Below, in pieces: positions 46,501 through 58,145 of a DNA stretch of 64,000 nt (the first letter of the stretch is position 1; each line of letters starts with the position of its first letter). Position numbers and translations under genes: made by a program. Under the pieces are notes generated by a model, which saw only the letters and a list, made by a program, of their open reading frames with translations, had not been told where the DNA came from and did not search any database. Origin of the DNA: Strongylocentrotus purpuratus (taxonomy: Eukaryota > Echinodermata > Echinoidea > Camarodonta > Strongylocentrotidae); assembly GCF_000002235.5 (NCBI RefSeq), contig NW_022145599.1, forward strand, positions 20,635,655 through 20,699,654, in the 5' to 3' direction.

Positions 46501-47041
46501 CAGGTACGGTACCGGTATCGCCTTCGAGCTGTTTGATAAGGAGCCCTAGCGCCCTGAAACCAGGCTTGAGTTTAACGCGCGCTAGTATTATAGACCTAGA
46601 TCTAGTAGATGATTCGAAAAAAACATTATCAAAAAAGTTTTTGTGTTTTTTAATTCTCAGAATGATTAACAACATTGTGTTGTTCCTGATAGAAAGAATC
46701 TCCGTAGATCTAGATAGAGTCGCATAAATTTTCATCAAATTATATTTTTCGAGTCATAGGGTCTATGACTCGTAGTTATACCCATAACCAGCCCTAAGAG
46801 AAGTTTGTTCATGCCTGTAGACATCACATAAATGACATCACATAAATATTAAAAGAGAAAAATTGATCATCTTTGGCCTGCATTGCCTGGGTTAAAATCA
46901 AAAAGCACATGATCATAATTTAAAGTTTCATTTTAATCATAGTCATACTTTAGTAACTTAGTGACAGTCTGCATCACTGTTAGTGTTACTGCACATACTT
47001 TTTAATCTTAATATATGATACTTCTTTCTTCTTAAATCTCA
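43201..47041. other. gene-free stretch upstream of two divergent genes
   Basis: It separates the minus-strand gene ending its 5' side at 43008 from the plus-strand gene at 47068. A (GA)n run lies at about 43521-43582. A T/A-rich tract with A-runs is at 44640-44710. At about 46751-46773 is a short perfect palindrome GAGTCATAG.GT.CTATGACTC. A donor-like CAG/GTACGG at 46503 and the acceptor at 47041 suggest a 5' UTR exon of the next gene. No coding exon was found. Confidence 0.45.
45040..45370 (-). repeat. inverted tract of the AGTGCCCCTTTT array family
   Basis: Plus strand shows AAAAGGGGCACTTAT at irregular 30-40 base spacing (for example near 45200, 45250 and 45110). It is the reverse complement of the 41268-42540 unit and more decayed. 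Confidence 0.65.
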
Positions 47042-47057
47042 GATCTTGACAACACCG

Positions 47058-47087
47058 ATGTCTGAAGATGGCAGTTTCTTTGGGTAA
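47058..47087 (+). promoter_or_regulatory. short upstream ORF overlapping the start codon
   Basis: An ATG at 47058 precedes the main ATG by ten bases, out of frame. It encodes nine residues and stops at 47087, after the main start. If the transcript begins upstream, with the acceptor at 47041 joining a 5' exon, ribosomes would meet this ATG first, so leaky scanning may limit translation. This is inference. Confidence 0.5.
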
Positions 47088-48853
47088 TATCAAAGCAAAG
47101 CGTACCCAAGCTGTTGCTCCAAGGAGTCTATTTGGTACCGTGATTGAAGTCGCGAATGAAGACGACATTCAACATGCCAAATCCCTACCAGTGCCCAAGA
47201 GGCGCATGAAGAAGGACAAGCTTGGCAACTACATGGCTCCAGACGCTAATGGCGTGCTAAAGAATGAACTTGCCGAGGTGGAGAGGCAAATGCATAAGGC
47301 TAGATTTGCAGAGAATGATCTCAAGGAGGCCTCTCATCTTGCTCTCACCTTTCATCCAAACCCTGACACCATTAAAACCGGTATCCCTGATGGAGCCCTA
47401 TCTTTCAAACCAAAGAACCAGTATGCCCCATACAAGCAGGACATCAAGCTCCATTCTAGGGACATTTCACTGACGGAGCACTTCAACAAACCGATGGGAA
47501 TCGATGCAAACCCGGACTATAATTATGAGCGTTACCGCCGGCCGTATACTAACACTCAATTCCAGCAAGCAGGGACTGTCCTTGGTAAAGGGGGTGCTTT
47601 CCCAAAGAAGGACGATGAATCAAAAAGCATGCGTGAAACTTTCCCTCCCACCACAAGACGTGTTCGAAAGACGCCTAGCCCAGGAATTCAGCCAGGGCAA
47701 CGTGCGTTTCCTACCGACAGAATCCCGGACAACATTCGTTTCCTACATGGGGAGGAGCTGTGCAAGGAAGTGGCAAAGGAAAATGAGTTTCTGAGGAAGG
47801 CCACCCCTCCACCTAAGCGCATCCCTGGTCCCTTAATCACGGCCAAGTTTCCTCCAGTGAAGACGAGCATCTCCCTGGACACTGACCCCATGTATTCGGC
47901 CCTCGGCACGTCTTTGAAGCAGGACATCTTCAATGGTGTGCCACACAGCCATGTGAAGAGTCTCTACAAGAGTTCTTTCACACAAGACATCCATAACAAG
48001 TCTGTGGAAGTCTTCCCTCCCAAGTTTGCTATACAGAGGAATCAAGACAGTAAGTACTCAAAATTTGATTTGTTTCAGTTTGATCTAGGAAAATTATATA
48101 ACTGCTATTGTAAAAAAAATAGATTGATTGCATGTGGATGGCAAATCAATAACAAAAAAGACTTTACATGTAACATAAGCTGGTTACACCCCAAATGAGA
48201 GATGATATTACACTAGACAAAAACACATACTTTAATATATTCCATGACAGCCTCTATCAAAAGACCTGGGAAGGGATCCATTAGCTTTTAAAAAGTTTTT
48301 CTATAGACTTAATGTATATGGTGAATACTGTAACAAATATGTTTGATTATTTCCATTCTGTTTCTTTATCTGACTGTTGTTCTCTTTCACTAAAAAACGA
48401 TTTCCTTTTTCTTTACATGTAATGTAGTTTACTCTTTTTATTTTTTCCCTTTCTCTACTTTTTCCCATTTTTTCTCCTTTTATTTTACTATTTTTCTATT
48501 CCTCCTTTGTTTTTTTGTTTTCCTTTTTCCACTTGTTTTTGCTCTTTTTAAAGATTCTTTTCACTTTATATTTTGTTATTTGTATTTTTCTTTCTTCCTC
48601 CCTTTCTCTTTTTTTTTCTCACTATCTCTTCTGTGTCTTTGTCTTCCTTTCTCTTAATTTTACTATTCCACTCTCCCTTTACTTATCTCCATACCCCATT
48701 CTCTAATTTTGATTCACACTCTCTAAAAATGGTCTCATATCTATCTACCTTGCAGGTAAATGGAATGAGGACGGTGTGATCAGGATGAAGCTGTACAAGG
48801 CTTGGGATGCCATGACGCTGGAGCGACTACAAGCCAAGGGAGGTGGAACTTAA
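47068..48853 (+). CDS. uncharacterised 359-residue Lys/Pro-rich protein
   Basis: Two coding exons, 47068-48049 and 48756-48853, join in phase 1 across an intron with GTAAGT donor and TTGCAG acceptor; total 359 codons plus stop. The protein is hydrophilic, with no signal peptide or membrane segment, and contains Pro-rich turns (TPPPKRIPGPL), a short coiled region near residue 65-90 and many aromatic/basic motifs. The last exon encodes WNEDGVIRMKLYKAWDAM. I do not recognise the family. Lack of a catalytic fold and the spaced Pro/Tyr/Lys motifs resemble proteins that line ciliary microtubules, which is inference only. A single intron copy with good borders, no decay and a plausible 3' UTR argue for a live gene. 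Confidence 0.88.
48410..48720 (+). repeat. pyrimidine-rich intron tract
   Basis: The intron of the 47068-48853 gene is C/T-rich on the coding strand, up to about 40 bases before the acceptor. It may help define the 3' splice site. Reading frames here are artefacts of composition. Confidence 0.6.
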
Positions 48854-49175
48854 GAAAACACATATCTTAACTAATCTAAATCATGATGAGCCATTGATCA
48901 ATGATGATACATACAGGTACATGGAGGTGGGTATGTACATACGGTAATATACAGATTTCATTCGAGATATTTGTGCTGACGATAATAATTTAGACTATCA
49001 ATATGATAATATAAATTTGTTACGAAAATCTAAATCCCATTACAAAACTAACATAAAATTTTGTGAAGTAGTTTTTAGAATGTGAAGGATTTTAGTTGGA
49101 TGATATCTTTTATGGACCCTAAGCCTTAAAATCAAAACTGACCATAAATTGCCATGGCTGCACATGTATAAGCAT

Positions 49176-49282
49176 CATATCGTTCCTATTTTCACGAAGT
49201 GACGGTAGTGAGGAAAATCTGCACGCAAATTGTATGTGATTTTCATTCACTACAGTCACTGCGTGAAAATAGGGACGATATG
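49176..49282. repeat. foldback repeat in likely 3' UTR
   Basis: Left arm CATATCGTTCCTATTTTCAC and right arm GTGAAAATAGGGACGATATG flank further inverted sequence (GTGACGGTAGTGA and TCACTACAGTCAC). Arms about 43 bp, loop about 20. Non-coding. Confidence 0.8.
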
Positions 49283-51220
49283 GTTCCATGTACATGTATA
49301 CATGAATATGGTTGCACACTCAAGTAATTTGATATATTTATATAATCAGGTAACCTTATATGAATGCTATGGTTATTTAAAAATTCAAGATATTTTTCAC
49401 CTTATGCAAATATGCTTGCATTATAATTGTATTTATATTGCAATGTGGAACAAAGTCTTGATGTGACCAAGGCTAAGAGATGACTTATTGGAGGTTGTGA
49501 GATGGGTGCACATTATATGTACATGTACATACAAGAATTGCTATCCTACACATGAAATTGGAACTGGGAGTTTTCTAAAAAAAAACTTGAAAGGTGCTTG
49601 CCAAAAACAAAAATTGATTAGCTTTTCTACTTCCAAACAAACCATTCAAATTTCAATGTAATCTACAAAGTAATATCTTAACTTGTTTACTTTTCACAGT
49701 ATTTTGTGTAATTTGTTTGATGTATTATATTTATCAGGACTTCTCATGAATACATTTTATGGGCTAAATTGTATCAATGACTCTTTGCTCATAGGATGAA
49801 TACATATGTCAAAACTTTAAAAAGAAAGAATACCTTTGTATAATTGTTTTTTCTTCTGAAAATGCACATTCAGATTTTTACATGTATTAGATGTCCATAT
49901 GACACCAGGATAATACAATTATTTAATTTTGTTTTATTTTAACCTTTTTGAATATTATTATTATCATTATTATTATTATTATCATTATTATTATTATCAT
50001 TATTATCATTATTATTACCATTATTATCATTATTATTGTTGTTGTTGTTATTGTTGTCTAATGAATGTTTGAAACAAACCAATGTATTGATGAAATTTCT
50101 CAGGGCATCTATTTTTTTTTCCTTCATGTGTTTATGGATTTGAAGATGTTAAGATGGAGACACCATTTATTCCACAGAGTATATTCCCTATAATTATGAA
50201 CCAAAGATTTTTCATGTTTTCCATTTTGATATCAAGAAGAGGTGCCTAAAAGTGTGTGCAAATTTTCATTTGGTGATTATCTTGCACATTATATAAAATT
50301 CACATCTTTGTGTTTAGTGTGAACAAAAAAGGATGCATTGATGTGATATTTATTTTTGATATCTGATAATGAGATGCAATGAAAAACATATTTTAGAATA
50401 ACGGTATGGATGTAAGATTGTATGTACATATATGTTTTGTTTGTTGAGACCCAGAAGGTGTCAACTCTCTGTAAAAATGAGATTAGTTTATGACTTTCTG
50501 GCTCTCAGCAGATTTTGTCTATTTCATTATACATGTATATGTGTGTGATCATGTGCTAGCTAATCTACTTTTACATAAAATGAAGGAACATTAACTTTTG
50601 ATACAATATTTCTATAACAATCATGTCCACATCATTATGTATTTTTTATACAGCAGTATATTTATATATTGCATGTACAGGTACATATGGTGCACTTAGA
50701 TCAAGACGAATTTGGTTGTGAAAACTATGATTGGTTATGTACCTTGAGGATCAAATTTTGCATCATTAAAAAATCAGTTGTTAAAATTGTATTGGTGACA
50801 GGCCCAAGCTTCCTGTTAGTTTTGAAATATAGAATTTGTAGATGATTTGATAAACTTTGTGTTCTTGTATTTAAGTATCAAACAAGTTTTAGGGAAAAAA
50901 TTCTTAAAATAACCACCATGATAATGAATTTTTTTTCTTGAAGCTTTTTGGTGAAACATGTACAAAATAGATGAATTCATAACTGTAGACTTTCCAAATT
51001 AAATATGGTTATTATGAATTTTTTTTGTACACTCATAAGTGTTCGGATATGTACATGTTGTATCAGTTAAGCACATCATGTCTTACTTGTTCTCAGAAAT
51101 CATGGGTACCGGTACTGTATAATTGAGAACAAAATATCATTGCTTCTCTGGAGCTTAGAGGTAGAATTGTAAAGCCATTTTAAATATATATTTTTGTAAA
51201 ATCCCCCTTATTAAATGTTT

Positions 51221-51222
<2 letters not shown>

Positions 51223-51279
<57 letters not shown>

Positions 51280-51475
51280 TCTCCCTCCCTCCCTCCCTCT
51301 CTCTCTCTCTTTCTCTCTCCCTCTCTCTCCCTCTTTCTCTCTCCCTCTCTCTCTCTCCCCCTCTCTCTCTCTCCCTCTCTCTCTCTCTCTCCCTCTCTTT
51401 CTCTCCCTCCCTCCCTCTCTCTCCCTCCCTCTCTCTCTCGTTCTTTCTCTTTCTCTCCCTCTCTCTCTCTATCCA
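51223..51475 (+). repeat. (CT)n microsatellite, about 250 bp
   Basis: A pure CT run of about 50 bases grades into CTCTCC and CTCCCT variants. The open frame across it encodes only Ser/Leu/Pro repeats and is rejected as a gene. Confidence 0.95.
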
Positions 51476-51582
51476 GACACGTGTTGGCTGTGCTCTATCA
51501 CAGTGTGTGTACTGTATAATATGGAAATGTACAGTATGTAAATAGCTTTTATTCTATCATTGGAAGCAGTATTATCTTGCTG

Positions 51583-51588
51583 AATAAA
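51583..51588 (+). promoter_or_regulatory. candidate poly(A) signal
   Basis: AATAAA followed within 20 bases by T-rich sequence (TTTTGTATTTTATC). If used by the 47068-48853 gene its 3' UTR would be about 2.7 kb, containing the CT array. Confidence 0.35.
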
Positions 51589-53188
51589 AGATTGTACATA
51601 TTTTGTATTTTATCAAACTTGAAGCAAGAAAGAAACATAGCCAAACTAATAGCCTGCCCCTGTCTTTTGTTATATACCACATTGTAATTTTGATGGGTCC
51701 AAGAGTACACTGTATATGGTTTATGCAATCGTACGGACAGAGAAAGATGGAGTATGGAGCTGGTTGAGAAAGCCGTGTGAAAGAGATATAAAGTAAAAGA
51801 GTTTGAGATATTCAATTTGGAGACGATAGTCTTCGTAGATAGGGGAGGCAGTTATGACTGTATGCACCTGATATGAGTGGAGAATATAGAGATAATAAAT
51901 AAAAGTATCGATGAAGAACTAAAGAACTGGGCTCATATTCATAAAACAGGTACGATACCCTATATGTAATTGGTCTTGACAATGCAACTATATTTAATAG
52001 TAATGTTTTTATGAATAGAGGCCCTAAAGTTGTGGGTGATAACCCTATTTAGCCCGGGCTATTTTGAAACTGCATAGCCTGGGGGGGGGGGGGGCTTCTA
52101 AGGCCCCCCCCCCTATGATCTCGGCCGTGAAACGACCTATCGCCGCAAAAAATTGCATGCATGTCAAGTGAAGTTTATAGAATACTATGGTAATTTCAAT
52201 TTTTTGAAAAATTCACTCATTTGCATATCTATGGTAATTTATGCAAATATTGTAATAATATTCACATTTTTATCCATAAATCATATATCCTTTATTTTTA
52301 AACATTAATTTTCACTACATATTTTATTTAGACCATTTGGGATAATAATATAGCCCAAAAATTGGAAGAGCCAGGTTATTCCTTATGTAATCTATTGTTT
52401 TGATAATTTCTTATGTATTTCTTTGCTTTTTAACTTATGTATTTTATTGTTTTTGTTATTTTATTTCATTTCCCACTATAATTCAACTATTTTGACCCCA
52501 AAATAAGCACCTAAACTATAAACAAGACCAAATAACCAATGTTTTATCTCTTTATTTGAAAAATGAGATTTCCATATGTTTTGTACACAAATCACAAACA
52601 TGAGCGATTTTCGGGCTGACATGCAAAGACAAAAGGACACGTGGCATTGTAATGGTAGGTCCGATTTTCGAAAAAATTTCTTTCAAAAGATGCGCAAGAC
52701 TCAAAAGAAAAAAAGTCACAAAAATTTCAGTGCAAGATTTTCTTGCGTTAAAAAAATAATCGCGTAAAATGTCGGGGGGTGGGGGCTTCTAAAGAGTGCG
52801 CGAAAATTTCGGAAGGAAAAGACTATACATTTTCGTACATACAAGTCTTAACAAACTGCAATTTATTACTATATACAGACACATTGGAGGATCGTTAATT
52901 CTTAAAGGCTACAGGGGCGTCGCTGGAACGTTTTTAATATGGGAGGGTTTCCGGATCGAATCCAACAAGCGCCATCCCGGTGGTTCTTAAACGATGGCGG
53001 GAAAGAGGTGGGGGCTATAAGGGTATACGTACGTGAGATCGGGATTTGAATTAAGGATCTAATAAGTCATGTAATTTATAGCTAACACTACACTATGAAG
53101 GCTTGATTGTATATACCAGGTGTGGGTATAGTGGAAGGGTTACCTGGCTTCCACCAGTGATTACATTTTGAGATTGTGTACATGGTAT

Positions 53189-54680
53189 CAGGGCGGCGAT
53201 CCCGGTGGCGGTGGAGACACGCCCCCTCCCTCGATTTTTAGGGGGGGGGGGGGTTGTCCCCCTGGAAAATTTGAAAAAGTGCAACAAGTAAAATGTATAG
53301 CAAATACTGACTTAAGACTGCGACACATTTTTAGGCTCTGGATGGACCAATTGTGCAACGTTTAGACTAATAAAAATGCTAAAATCTTCTCGCTCGGTCG
53401 CTACGCTCCTCACATAATATCCTTCAAAATGTTCAAGTAAATTTTGTAGAAAATCTGTATTCCGTTGGTATCACCGTTTTACCTACTGGCGTACTGAGGA
53501 GAGGGGAGGGGGGCAGTCCCCCTCTCCCCCCCCCCCGAATACAATTCAAACGGGGTCTATTTATAATTTGTTACCACTTACCAGTGATTACTAGTAACAA
53601 ATGTTGCTGAAATGACATGATTTTCCGTGATTTTTTATGCATGTTTTTGTAATTCATACCTTTTTATGCGTTTGTTGGAAAATAAGAAATTCCCAAATTA
53701 CAGACGGGGGTAAAATCGCTGTGCACGAGCCCCCCCCCCCCCCCCCCCCCTCACTTTAAAAAAAAAAATGTTAAAGAGAAAAAGAAAGAAAGACGGAGAG
53801 AAAAAAAATAAGTGACCTGCCATATCACAAATAAGGTATAAAAAATGCTCATCTGACAGTAATTAAATGCCTAAAACCCCAGAGCTTACGGGGGCTCCGC
53901 CCTCAGACCCATGGACGCTCATCTGACCGTAATCAAAAACCTAAAAAAAACCGAGTTTCCGGAGGTTAAGCTTAAGCCCCCTGGACCCTACCAAGGGCCC
54001 TAAGGCGGGTCCCTGAATGCTCATCTGACCATAATTAAATACTTAAAACCCCCGAGCTTCCAGGGGTTCTGCCCCTGGACCCCACCAAGGGCTCTAAGGC
54101 GGGCCCCTGGAAGCTCATCTGACCGTAATTAAATACCTAAAACCCCTGAGCTTCCGGGGGCTCTGCCCCCTGGATGCACATCTGACCGTAAATAATTGCC
54201 TAAAAAACCCAAGTTTCCGGAGGTTCGGCCCCCTGGACCCTACCAAGGGCCCTAAGGCGGGTCCCTGGATGCTCATCTGACCATAATTAAATATTTAAAA
54301 CCCCCGAGCTTCTGGGGGCCCTGCCCCCTGGACCCAACCAAGGGCGCCTAAGGCGGGCCCCTGGATGCTCATTTGACCGTAATTAAATATAGAAACCCCT
54401 GAGCATCCGGGGGCTCCCCCTCCTAGAACACGTCAATGGCCTTAAAGAGTGCCCCTGAATGCTTATCTAACCATAACTAAATACTTAAAACCCCTGAGCT
54501 TCCGGGGGTTTAGCCCCCTGCCGATCGAGGCTCATGCCCTGGATCCCACGCCAATTTACGCTCTACGATCGTATATACTTCCGCGGGACCTGCATGTAAC
54601 GTGTAAGACTGGTAGTGATGCAGATTTTTCGCCTGCCCCCCCCCTTCCGAACGTTTTTCCTCATTACGTCACTGCCCCTG
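53189..54680 (-). mobile_element. hAT-like element with internal minisatellite, copy 2 (inverted)
   Basis: Reverse orientation of 36669-38036. Left end CAGGGCGGCGATCCC; then the G-run, GAAAATTTGAAAAAGTGCA, CTCGCTCGGTCGCTACG, ATATCCTTCAAAATG, and from about 53840 to 54560 the minisatellite in reverse (GCTCATCTGACCGTAATTAA, CCTAAAACCCC, GCTTCCGGGGGCTC, CCTAAGGCGGG). The right end is ACTGCCCCTG, changed from copy 1. About eight units. No clear target duplication. Confidence 0.82.
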
Positions 54681-56255
54681 GAAGGTGAGCCCCCTGGAAT
54701 GTTTGCTCCCCCCCCCCCCCCCCATCCCAAACTGCTTCCAATAGTCTCCATCATGATTTAAGCATTTTTATACCGAAGTAGAAGTTTATGTTTCAAGTGA
54801 TATTTAAAAGTAATTAAACTGGGCAGCTGTTTGAGCGACATGTCCAAGGAGTTTCAGTATACCGGACCAGTTTAAATCAAAGTTGTTGTGTTTTTTTTAT
54901 AGTAAAAGTTCTCAGTTTGTGTAAATGAAAAAAGGAAGACTACCGGGTTGGATAATTGTGAAGTTGTTGATTCTTTTTGAATGTCGATGTGATGGCATGA
55001 GGAAGTTCGTTAGAATTTATTCGAAACATAAAACAGTCATGAACTTTCAATATTTCTTTTTCTAAAAATAAACTATTAGTGTGGCAGATTATTCGTATAG
55101 GCCTATGACGCATTTTTGAAGTATCAATAATTTGTCCAACTGGTAATTAGATCGAAATAAAGATAAAAAAACACTGACAATGTGTAGATATAAAGTGAAA
55201 AGTTAAACTGTAAATGCTATTATAATACATTGCTAAATAGAACAGAATTGAGCAATACTGCAAGGATTTTTTTTCTCGAGGCAATTAAGTAATATGCTTA
55301 TACCATGCATTGGGCTACTTCTGGCGACCAATAACCGCGACCATGAAAGGATTCGGGCGAAGTTAGCCCGGAAAACAATAAAATTGGCGCTATGGTATCT
55401 TCAAACAGAAAATGAATGTATATTTTAATAAAGAGAAGTTAATTAAATTATATAAAAGCTTTTACTAAAGTCTCTAGTGCCCGAGGATCTCAGTCAAAAA
55501 TAAATACTGTAAGCATGCGTGACCAAGAAAACGCGTATCCAGGGGTACTTTTGTTATAGATTGGACGCGGTCCGCGTGGTGCCGTTTTAAGAGGTACAAC
55601 AACTTTGGGGCCATTTTCGAGAAAAAAGGGTATTTTTCAAAATTATGCAAAATCCTGCTGTACGCGCCGGTATATGCGTTTAGGAGTATTTTTCTAGACC
55701 TCGGGGCCAGACCGGGGGAGGGATAAGAAACTATTCAATACCGACATTTTAAAATACCCTCGAAATGTATAAAGTTATTTGGATTTTTGAAATGTTTTTC
55801 ATTTTGGGAGTGAAATGGGAAATTGGAAAAGACTAGCTAACCCGGCTATCGAGAAAAAAAACGTCGCGGTAGGTAGGGTATAATATTACGTATCACGGAA
55901 ACAAAATAATATAATGAGTCCTAATTATATCAACTTATTTTGCTGCAAAACTGGTTTGACAAATGTATTTCTTATAGATGCCCTTTACACAATCCCCCTT
56001 ATCCTCCCTACTGATAATCAAAATATTTACCAAGTGCCCTTTTCCTTTGTAATAAGTGCCTCAATTCCCCTACTTATAAGTGCTCTTTTCCTTTGTAATC
56101 ATTTTTGATGATTCCACTTCGCTTGCTACGTACGTTCTAGGTCTACTATAAGACACTTAAATTTCAGTGTCCCCCCCCCCCCTCCCCCAAGATATAAAAC
56201 AGAGTGCACCCGCACCATAGCTGTTTTTAATTGGCAGAGTAGGTCTATGTAAAAT
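54681..56255. other. gene-free stretch
   Basis: No exon is supported. It begins with a C-run near 54710. A short relic of the AGTGCCCTTTTCC array is at about 55990-56110, followed by another C-run at 56170. Elsewhere it is AT-rich unique sequence. Confidence 0.45.
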
Positions 56256-57773
56256 ATAAAATGTTGGCACCGAATTCACAGCGGTGGCCACACGTCGATT
56301 TCTCAAGGACTGCGGGTATCCATTATCGCCTCTCCTCTGTCGCACATCCCCCATACCAACTGTTGCGCTGAAGTAGATGTGAAGACTGTCAAGCGTCTTT
56401 TCCTGGACAACATTAGTCCGCTGTCGTGTAAGTAGGAGTGTAGTAGGACTGTAACGAGTAACGCGATGTCGTAGACGAGGCTCTCCCATAGGCACGTCGT
56501 TGTTTAGTGTGTAATTCTGACAAGCGTTCATCAGCACCTCTCGCTGAAAGATATGTTGACGAAGCTGTTCAGGATGAACCTGCTTGAGGACTTTATAATG
56601 TAGAATCCATAGATTGCGAAGCTTCCTGACGACCTGCAAGCTAGGGTACGCTACGTGTAGCAGGAGTCCAGCACCTCTCGCTCAAAGCAATCGTTGACGA
56701 AGCTGTTCATGATGATCATGTAGATGTAGATGTAGAATCCATAGATTGCGAAGCTTCCCGACGACCTGCGAGGGTCTCAAGCCACGTGTAAACAGGAGTC
56801 CAGATGTCGTTGACGAAGCTGTAAAGATGTTCAAGGCCGGTTATCAGGGTGAACTTGTTTGAGGTCTTCGTAGATGTAGAAATCCATATCTTCCACGTGA
56901 GGGTCGCTCGAAGATGTCGTAGATTCCATAGCGAAGCAACATCTTGGGGATTTTGTAGATGTAGAATCTATAGATTGCAAATTAGCTTCCCGACGACCTG
57001 CGAGGGTACGCTACGTGTAGCAGGAGTCCATCACCTCTCGCTCAAAGCAATTGTTGACGAAGCTGTTCATGATGATCATGGCCTAACTGCAGTTGCCGGT
57101 ATGATAACTGCTTGAGGATTTTGTAGATGTAGAATCCATAGATTGCGAAGCTTCCCGAGGGCCTGCGAGGGTCTCACGCCACGTGTAAACAGGAGTCCCA
57201 GATGTCGTTGACGAAGCTGTAAAGATGTTCAAGTGAGGGTCGCTCGAAGCTGTCGTAGATTCCATAGCGAAGTAACTTCTTGAGGATTTTGTAGATGTAG
57301 AATCCATAGATTGCGAAGCTTCCCGACGGCCTGCGAGGGTCTCACGCCACGTGTAGACAGGAGTCCCAGATGTCGTTGACGAAGCTGTAAAGATGTTCAA
57401 GGCCGGTTATCAGGGTGGACTTGTTTGAGGTCTTGTAGATGTAGAATCCATATCTTCCACGTGAGGGTCGCTCGAAGATGTTGTAGATTCCATAGCGAAG
57501 TAACTTCTTGAGGATTTTGTAGATGTAGGGTCTCACGCAACGTGTAAACAGGTGTCCAGATGTCGTTGACTTAGCTGTAGAGATGTTGTCTGCGTCAAGG
57601 ACACCAGTAGGACTAGTGTTGTCCAAGAGAGACCTCTTGACAGTCTTCACATCTACTTCAGCGCAACAGTTGGTATGGGGGATGTGCGACAGAGGAGAGG
57701 CGATGATGGATACCCGTAGTCCTGGAGAAATCGACGTGTGGCCACCGCTGTGAATTTGGGGCCAGCATTTTAT
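56256..57773. mobile_element. 1.5-kb foldback element with tandem internal repeats
   Basis: Inverted ends of about 165 bp (56256-56420 and 57605-57773) are about 93 percent alike: ATAAAATG.TGGC, TTCACAGCGGTGGCCACAC, GTCGCACATCCCCCATACC, AGTAGATGTGAAGACTG. Between them is a tandem mosaic built from modules such as AATCCATAGATTGCGAAGC, GTCGTTGACGAAGCTGTAAA, GAGGGTCGCTCGAAG and ATTTTGTAGATGTAGAA, with four or five higher-order repeats of about 160-230 bp. Long inverted ends with tandem repeats recall the TU foldback elements of sea urchins (from memory). No coding function; the open frames are products of repetition. A CTTGATC 7-mer repeat abuts the right end (57774-57808). Confidence 0.88.
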
Positions 57774-58145
57774 CTTGATCCTTGATCCTTGATCCTTGAT
57801 TCTTGATCCTCCCAATATTTGACTTTTAAAATTAGTCTATATATCCCCACAGTTGAAGCTTACATTTGGAACAGTTAATGAAATTTAGAGGCCTGTAATC
57901 TGAATAAAACCGATTTATGATTTGTCAGTATTGCTATTTAATTAATTAGATATATCAACAGTTACGTTAATTTGTGAAGGAATTTTACGAAACGGACAGA
58001 GATAGAGCAAATAAGGCATTTTTTGGTTTTTGTGCATATTTAATGAGCTCATTTGCATATAATCCGCATAATGAATAGAGTTTCTTAATACCTCCTTAGT
58101 CAGATGATAATTGTCGTTACTGGCCAGACACGAATAAGCGCAATA

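Larger units (their letters stand above)
48854..53188. other. 3' flank and gene-free stretch
   Basis: Probably begins with the 3' UTR of the preceding gene. It holds an inverted repeat (49176-49282), a CAT/TTA-type triplet microsatellite near 49955-50056, a long (CT)n array (51223-51475), candidate poly(A) signals at 51583-51588 and about 51893-51903, and a G-run/C-run pair near 52082-52110. No further exon is supported. Confidence 0.5.

Noticed and set aside
51215-51541. 108-codon Ser/Leu/Pro frame
   Set aside because: Pure translation of the CT microsatellite.
56157-57815. Long minus-strand frames (160, 105 and 157 codons) as a repetitive protein
   Set aside because: They follow the inverted ends and tandem modules of the foldback element; no Met context or domain, and the frames differ between repeats.
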